A stretch of 64,000 nt of DNA. Origin: Scedosporium boydii (Eukaryota; Ascomycota; Sordariomycetes; Microascales; Microascaceae). The notes under the pieces were generated by a model. That model searched no databases. It was not told the DNA's origin and saw only the letters and a list, made by a program, of their open reading frames with translations. Location of the stretch: NCBI GenBank assembly GCA_002221725.1, contig NJFT01000103.1, positions 1 to 64,000 on the forward strand. The letters run 5' to 3'. This document shows, piece after piece, positions 59,411 to 64,000 of the stretch. Both the position numbers and the translations under genes were made by a program. The number at the start of each line of letters is the position of its first letter. The stretch's first letter is position 1.

Positions 59411-60908
59411 TTAAGCACCAAAGTACTCCTTGATGCTTGGGAAAACCCCCTTATACATGGCACCGCTCGGAGGCTCCATAGAGAACATGTCTAAATGGGC
59501 ACATCATTAGCAACCCTTCCCTTTCGTCAAACAGAATTGTTCATATCAAAACTTACAGTCAGCCCACCAAGGACCGGCGCTCCAGAGGAGGAATCCAGCC
59601 CACACGTCGCTGTTGTCGGAGAGGTGCTTAAGACCGTTCTTGAGAGCCTCGATACACGTGGGGTTACTTGCGCCAGCAATCTCGCCGAGGACGGCCTTCT
59701 TGCCGTTGGCCTTGAACCAAGGGGTTGCGAGGTTAAGGCGCTCGGCACCTATAGTGCCGCTGACGCAGGCCTCGTTTGTTCCGGAACCATCGGAATCTGG
59801 GTTCTTCCATGTCAGTTTGGCCGACACGTTTCCTAAATGGAAAAGTGGTGGGGATCTAACCAAGGTATTGATGGAGCTCGTAGAAGAGCTTCGATCCGGT
59901 GTCGTCGGAAGGATCGGTAATATCCTTCATGGCAGCAGCAGATCCAGAGTCAACCTATGCCTCCCATTAGTATATCAACACAAACTAAATGTTGTACCGG
60001 TCCGGACGAACAAAGTGCCAGGCACCGCTCCACGAGTTGGCCTCCAAGAAGATGAACTGGCTAGTGGCACCCGCAGCACGGATGCCTTTGACAGCGGCCT
60101 GGTTCAGGTCGGCGACGAGCTTGTTGTCCATATCATGGTACTCGTTGTTGGTATCGAAGATGACTTTCTCGTTGTCCTTGAAACGCGCGGCGACCGTCTT
60201 CCACCAGGCCTCGAAACCGGCTACGTCGGTGATGATGTCTCCATAGTATCGCCCTAGTCGCGGCGTGTTAGTGTTAGTGTTGTAATAGCATTGGGATTGA
60301 AATGTGCACAACTTACCGAAGTTGTGGGGATCGAGCACGGCATAGGAACCCCTGGAATTTTGGTTAGTTCGATTCGAACAACTGGGTAGACTCCGTTTAT
60401 TTTGACAGACTTTCCAGTGATATATTTGATGGCCTACCTCCCCGTTAGCGCTCTACCCTGAAACCCCAAAAGTGAAAGAAAAAGGTAGAAGGAAAGGGAA
60501 GAATAAAAAAAAAGCAGAAAGAATCGAAGTTTGGCTTTAGCTTACATCGTCAAGACCGGTAAAGTACGTCTCGTTAATAGTCCCGCTAAGCTTATCCGGA
60601 ACAACTCGCTCCCTGCAAACCATTAGAAGAGCCTCCGGAACCAAACCCGCTATCTCAACTTACATCATAAACGCCACGCGGAAAGTGTTGATGCCATCAC
60701 TCTTAAGCGTATCGATGGCGGCCTTGTCTGGCCAAACGTAATCCTTGTTTAGCTGTCCCGGGAGATTGAGGTTGCCAAATTCACCACCAGCAACATTGAC
60801 ACCGGTGAATTGAAAGGTAGCCCGCTTGTTGAGAGGGGAATCCGGGGCCGGGGCAGCGTTGACGACACCGACGGCGGCAAGACCCGCACATAGGTCGAGG
60901 AACTTCAT
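59411..60908 (-). CDS. Secreted GH5 endo-beta-1,4-glucanase
   Basis: The enzyme hydrolyses internal beta-1,4-glucan bonds in cellulose, outside the cell. Eight exons join in frame: 60908-60664, 60612-60546, 60433-60411 (23 nt), 60351-60317, 60253-60012, 59954-59861, 59796-59557 and 59490-59411 (341 residues). A signal peptide (MKFLDLCAGLAAVGVVNA) is followed by a short propeptide ending in Lys-Arg, then a GH5 catalytic domain opening with FTGVNVAGGEF. The acid/base Glu is about residue 161 in FDTNNEYHDMD; the nucleophile Glu is about residue 274 in AVLGEIAGASNPTC. LLWSAGPWWADYMFSMEPP forms the C-terminal barrel edge. The overall pattern fits subfamily 5, related to Trichoderma Cel5A. There is no cellulose-binding module or linker, so this is the single-domain form. 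Introns are 51-112 nt; the one after GGAAA has an unusual GTCTGT donor. Confidence 0.93.
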
Positions 60909-61988
60909 TGTCGTGAATGTCGGAACACAGGATATACGACAGGAGACAAAGAACGACGTTTACAGTTGCGTTGGCTGTGCTAACCATCTATCACGGGAGC
61001 TTTGGGGCCTATCTCAACATATATACGAATTCCCTTCAGCCTTACAGCGCACCGAACCACATGGTGAGAAACGAGGCTTCGGACGTCTTAGCTCCGCCAT
61101 AGTATAGATCCACGAGCAAGAATTAATCTGAGAAAGACCGAGGAAACGTCACAGGTTCCTGGACCTAGACCATAATTTGGGATGGACCGACTTCAGTAAT
61201 GATCTGGGGTGTGGCCCTCTCAACACACACATGCCAGGACGTATCCTAATGCCGATAGAGGTCGGCAGGAACATGCACGCGAATCTAAGATGGACCAATG
61301 GTGGGTCGTCTAGGGATCTCGGCTGCGGGAAAGTGTATCTCCCCATTCGAAGAATACCATAGCCCAATATTATGGAAACTTATTCTCCACGCGGATAAAC
61401 GGCGACCATGTCCAGCAGCGGCCCCTCAGATTGTCAAGCAAACCCCTCCTCGGCTATGGGGATGCTTTTCAGACTTGCACTCGCAATTCGGCACACCCTT
61501 CACAGACTGAAGACCCTATTCGAGGTGGTCCTCCTCAAATAGGTCGGAAACCTGGGTCGAGGGGAAGCTGTCTAATATTTGGTAGAACGGTTCCATTCTA
61601 GATTGGGTCGTCGGGCCGCGTTGCTCCGCGGTTCTGGTAGGCGCAGGCATGGTGAAATATAGCCTCTTTTTTAGAGACTAGAGGCATGATTTGGACAAAA
61701 TGTTTCCCTGCAAGTCAAGTTTATATCGGTGGGCCTGGAGAGTGTGTAAGATACTAATCGCCCTTTGGACCATGGCGTCTAGAGTAAGGTGTTCTTGTCT
61801 AGAGGTTTATGCTAAGATACATGAACAGGTGTCGACAGTTGTAAATCCTAACAGATCTCTCAACCATGACAATTGGAAGTATTGTTGATGACTAAGCAAA
61901 TATTTGAATTGAAAACTGCATGAAGCACCTTTGCGAGAGAAAGATTCAATGGTTCAGTCCATCATCGAATACATGCAAGACCGTCGCA
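60909..61988. other. Divergent promoter region of GH5 and mitochondrial uS19 genes
   Basis: 1.1 kb between divergent start codons. A CTGGGG hexamer at 61204-61209 matches the SYGGGG consensus of the carbon-catabolite repressor CreA/CRE1, about 300 bp upstream of the GH5 start; a single site is weak evidence. No gene is seen. Confidence 0.5.
61204..61209 (+). promoter_or_regulatory. Possible CreA/CRE1 site (CTGGGG)
   Basis: Matches SYGGGG, the binding consensus of the fungal glucose repressor, upstream of a cellulase gene, where such regulation is common. A six-base match is expected by chance often, so this is only suggestive. Confidence 0.25.
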
Positions 61989-62425
61989 ATGCAGGCTACA
62001 CGCTGCTTGCTTAAGAGATCCGTGTGGAAGGGTAAGTCTCGACTTCTTCTCCTCTAATACTACATCTCTCGACTTTCCTGACTAACAATGTCCTTCCTTG
62101 CAGGCCCCAACATTGTCCCGTAAGTTTTGTCACGCGCCATCGCTCATCCGATAGCCTAGCTCGAAGCCTCCCCCGAGAGAATCTCAGGCCCTAACGAACA
62201 GAACAACCTAGTCTCCCAATCGTGCGGCCAGAGCCCGGAAAGAAAGTCCCCCCCATCCGAACACGAGCTCGCTCCGCGACTATCCTGCCCAGCTTCGTCG
62301 GGCTCAAGTTCCAGGTCTACAATGGCAAGGTGTACCACGACGTCGAGATAAAGGAGGAGATGGTCGGACACAAACTCGGGGAATTCTCGCCGACGCGGAA
62401 GCCCTTCATCTGGGATAAGAACTAG
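61989..62425 (+). CDS. RSM19: Mitochondrial small-subunit ribosomal protein uS19m (Rsm19)
   Basis: Three exons, 61989-62031, 62104-62119 (only 16 nt) and 62212-62425, join in frame to give 90 residues. The product [23 protein letters not shown]...[38 protein letters not shown] ends in [21 protein letters not shown], the S19 hallmark (RRSVWKGP start, IxTxxRxxxIxPxxVG, and the [13 protein letters not shown] end). It belongs to the mitochondrial 30S-like subunit, consistent with the bacterial-type sequence and small size. Introns are 72 and 92 nt, both GTAAGT donors; the second contains a CTAAC branch site. The 16-nt middle exon is required to keep the conserved GPNIVPLP stretch. Confidence 0.93.
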
Positions 62426-62822
62426 TGCCTGTGTTTCTTGAGTAGTTTTGTCATGTTCTGGGGTGATCTATGTGGGAGGGAGGAGAAAGAGAGAGAAGGG
62501 GGGGATTCATTGTAGACATCTCTGTACTATACTGTCACGATACAATACCATTTTACGAGGGAATAAAGGACGTCCTGAGAAAGGAAACAAAATCTTCATT
62601 GATCGAAACTAGTAATTTGTCGTTTTCATGGTCTTGTATCATTAACCTTTGTTTCCTTGGTTTCCTAGGAGTCTTTCCCTCGTAGTCCAAACGCCAAACT
62701 CCCCATAAACGCCAGCCAGCAAAAATTATCTATGCGAGCTTCTCATAGTACAGACTGAAAAAAAAAAAGATTGGGGTCTTTGCCCTCTCGCGAACCACAT
62801 CCAAACCTCCAGGCAAAACCAC
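62426..62822. other. Convergent 3' regions
   Basis: 397 bp between converging genes, with an A-run near 62758-62768. It fits two 3' untranslated regions. Confidence 0.6.
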
Positions 62823-63497
62823 TCAACGGTAGAACTCGCTCCTCTTGACGTTCACTCCATACTCAGACAAGGCCATACCAAGGTCCTCGATAGAGAGAAT
62901 CGTCTTATTCGCACTCCCACCGCTCCCACCACCACCGTACCCCGCCCGCTGGATACCCAACAACGGGCCACCTCTCGACTGGTCTTTGCCAGGTTGCGCG
63001 CCGCCCGCTTGCTGACCGGGGATCGGGAACCCAGCTGCCGCTCCGAGGTTACCCATGGGGTTATTCGCGTTGGTGTTGGACGCCCGTATCCGGCTGTACT
63101 GGTACGCGTCGGCCGAGACGTCGGCGATGAACTTTTGCGTCGCGAGGGCTAGGAGGCGGGCGAGGCGGGGGTCGGTCTGCGGGGGAGGAGGGAGGCCTGC
63201 CTTGGTCATGTAGTAGTGCGTGACGGCATCTGGGATCTGGTTTTAGGTTGCTTGGGTTAGCTTGAGATGAGCTGGGGTGGTGGGGTTGGAGATAGGTGTC
63301 GTGTGACTCCGTACAATGGGCGCATAGTCGTCCATCTTGGATAGGAACTCGCGCAGCGATGTGTCCTTCTTGGTGGGCATTCGCGACTCTGGGATGGTCG
63401 GCGCCACTGTGGCGACGGTTGTGTTCTGGGTCTGTTGGGAGTTTGGCGCGGCGAGCGCCTGCTCGGGGTTATCAGGCGCGTTGGAGTTGGTTGCCAT
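62823..63497 (-). CDS. taf10: TFIID/SAGA subunit Taf10
   Basis: Taf10 is a histone-fold protein shared by TFIID and SAGA in the nucleus. Two exons, 63497-63315 and 63236-62823, join across a 78-nt intron (GTACGG...CCAG) to give 198 residues. The core reads [14 protein letters not shown] then [53 protein letters not shown], the characteristic Taf10 histone fold. A Gly/Gln-rich insertion follows, then [26 protein letters not shown], the conserved C-terminal helix. The N-terminal ~40 residues are disordered, Asn/Thr/Gln-rich. Identification is firm. Confidence 0.95.
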
Positions 63498-64000
63498 TGT
63501 CGATGATGAGGTGCTGTATCGAATTATATTAGAATAAATTGGGTAGATGTCGTATGTATTAAGCTGGAGTCGATGCGCGGAGGATGGAATGGGATATATT
63601 CGTTCGGAGACGGGAACGGAGGTTGGAGTCTTGGATGTCGGTCGCGGTGGTTCTCGGTTGACGCCGCTCGCCAAGTTGAGGTCGGTTCCTAATATCACGT
63701 GACCGTGTTTTGAGCCTGGCAGCAAGAGGAAAGGAAGAGCTGACAGGCAATTATCCATCAAAATTCCTGATTATATTCCAAGCATCTTAGTTGAGAGTTT
63801 CAACATTCTATACTTTAGGTTTCAATGTGTTCAGTGTTGAGGTGATTCAGTTCTATGTGGGTGAGAGGCAGGAAAGAGCAACCTGCCTTTACAGCAGCAG
63901 CACCTTGGCGTGTTCAATGTTCAAGTCATTGATACTCTCAAATTTGCTAAAATCAATAAATTCATACCGAACCATTCCAATCCCTTTTTTTGTTAAAAAA
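63498..64000. other. taf10 promoter region to window edge
   Basis: 503 bp. It contains a TCACGTGA palindrome at 63695-63702, 198 bp upstream of the taf10 start codon. No gene is seen up to the edge. Confidence 0.5.
63695..63702. promoter_or_regulatory. TCACGTGA palindrome upstream of taf10
   Basis: A perfect Cbf1-class E-box 198 bp upstream of the start codon, the same relative position as the one at rpl3. It shares only the 8-bp core, not the GAG flank. Function is inferred. Confidence 0.5.

Noticed and set aside
63780..64000. A/T-rich right end considered as a gene start or transposon end
   Set aside because: No frame, terminal repeat or splice signal could be supported in the short remaining sequence.

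Overview
The window looks like chromosomal DNA of a filamentous ascomycete (Pezizomycotina; I cannot place it more precisely). Genes are dense in short introns, mostly 50-120 nt, with GTAAGT-type donors and CTAAC/CTGAC-type branch points. The recognisable set is typical of such a genome: striatin/Pro11, Rad14, Pho88, ribosomal protein L3, Ssn6, Sif2, anthranilate synthase component I, Bud6, a GH5 endoglucanase, mitochondrial S19 and Taf10. I see no bacterial or viral feature and no intact transposon. Exon coordinates were assembled by hand from reading frame, splice consensus and family resemblance.

Left part (1-31.4 kb): eight recognised genes in a row, all on the minus strand. They are the 5' part of a secreted Glu-Pro-repeat protein (1-805, cut by the window edge), a polytopic membrane protein with a large ectodomain (2896-5402), the STRIPAK scaffold striatin (7610-10386), the nucleotide-excision repair protein Rad14/XPA (11148-12401), Pho88/Snd3 (12922-13676), RPL3 (15608-17135), the Ssn6/Cyc8 corepressor (17916-21211), and, after 9 kb without a convincing gene, a TMEM115-like Golgi membrane protein (30257-31413).

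Middle (34.9-41.7 kb): three plus-strand genes, namely the Set3-complex WD40 protein Sif2/TBL1, a small unrecognised protein with a possible mitochondrial extension, and anthranilate synthase component I with a perfect Gcn4/CPC1-type TGAGTCA site just upstream.

Right part (42.4-63.5 kb): mostly minus strand. It holds a DHA1-type MFS exporter, a myo-inositol/sugar MFS transporter, the polarity factor Bud6, a FAD monooxygenase beside an unrecognised 273-residue protein, two tandem intron-bearing tRNA-Asp(GUC) genes and a secreted GH5 endoglucanase. One plus-strand gene (mitochondrial uS19) and Taf10 on the minus strand close the window.

The genes form no obvious pathway cluster. Most are housekeeping or regulatory genes, and the more lineage-variable ones (secreted protein, transporters, monooxygenase, unknown ORF, cellulase) lie at the edges. 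The most unusual non-coding signal is an 11-bp hairpin-like motif, GTAC-GAA-GTAC. It recurs many times outside genes, concentrated between 22 and 38 kb.
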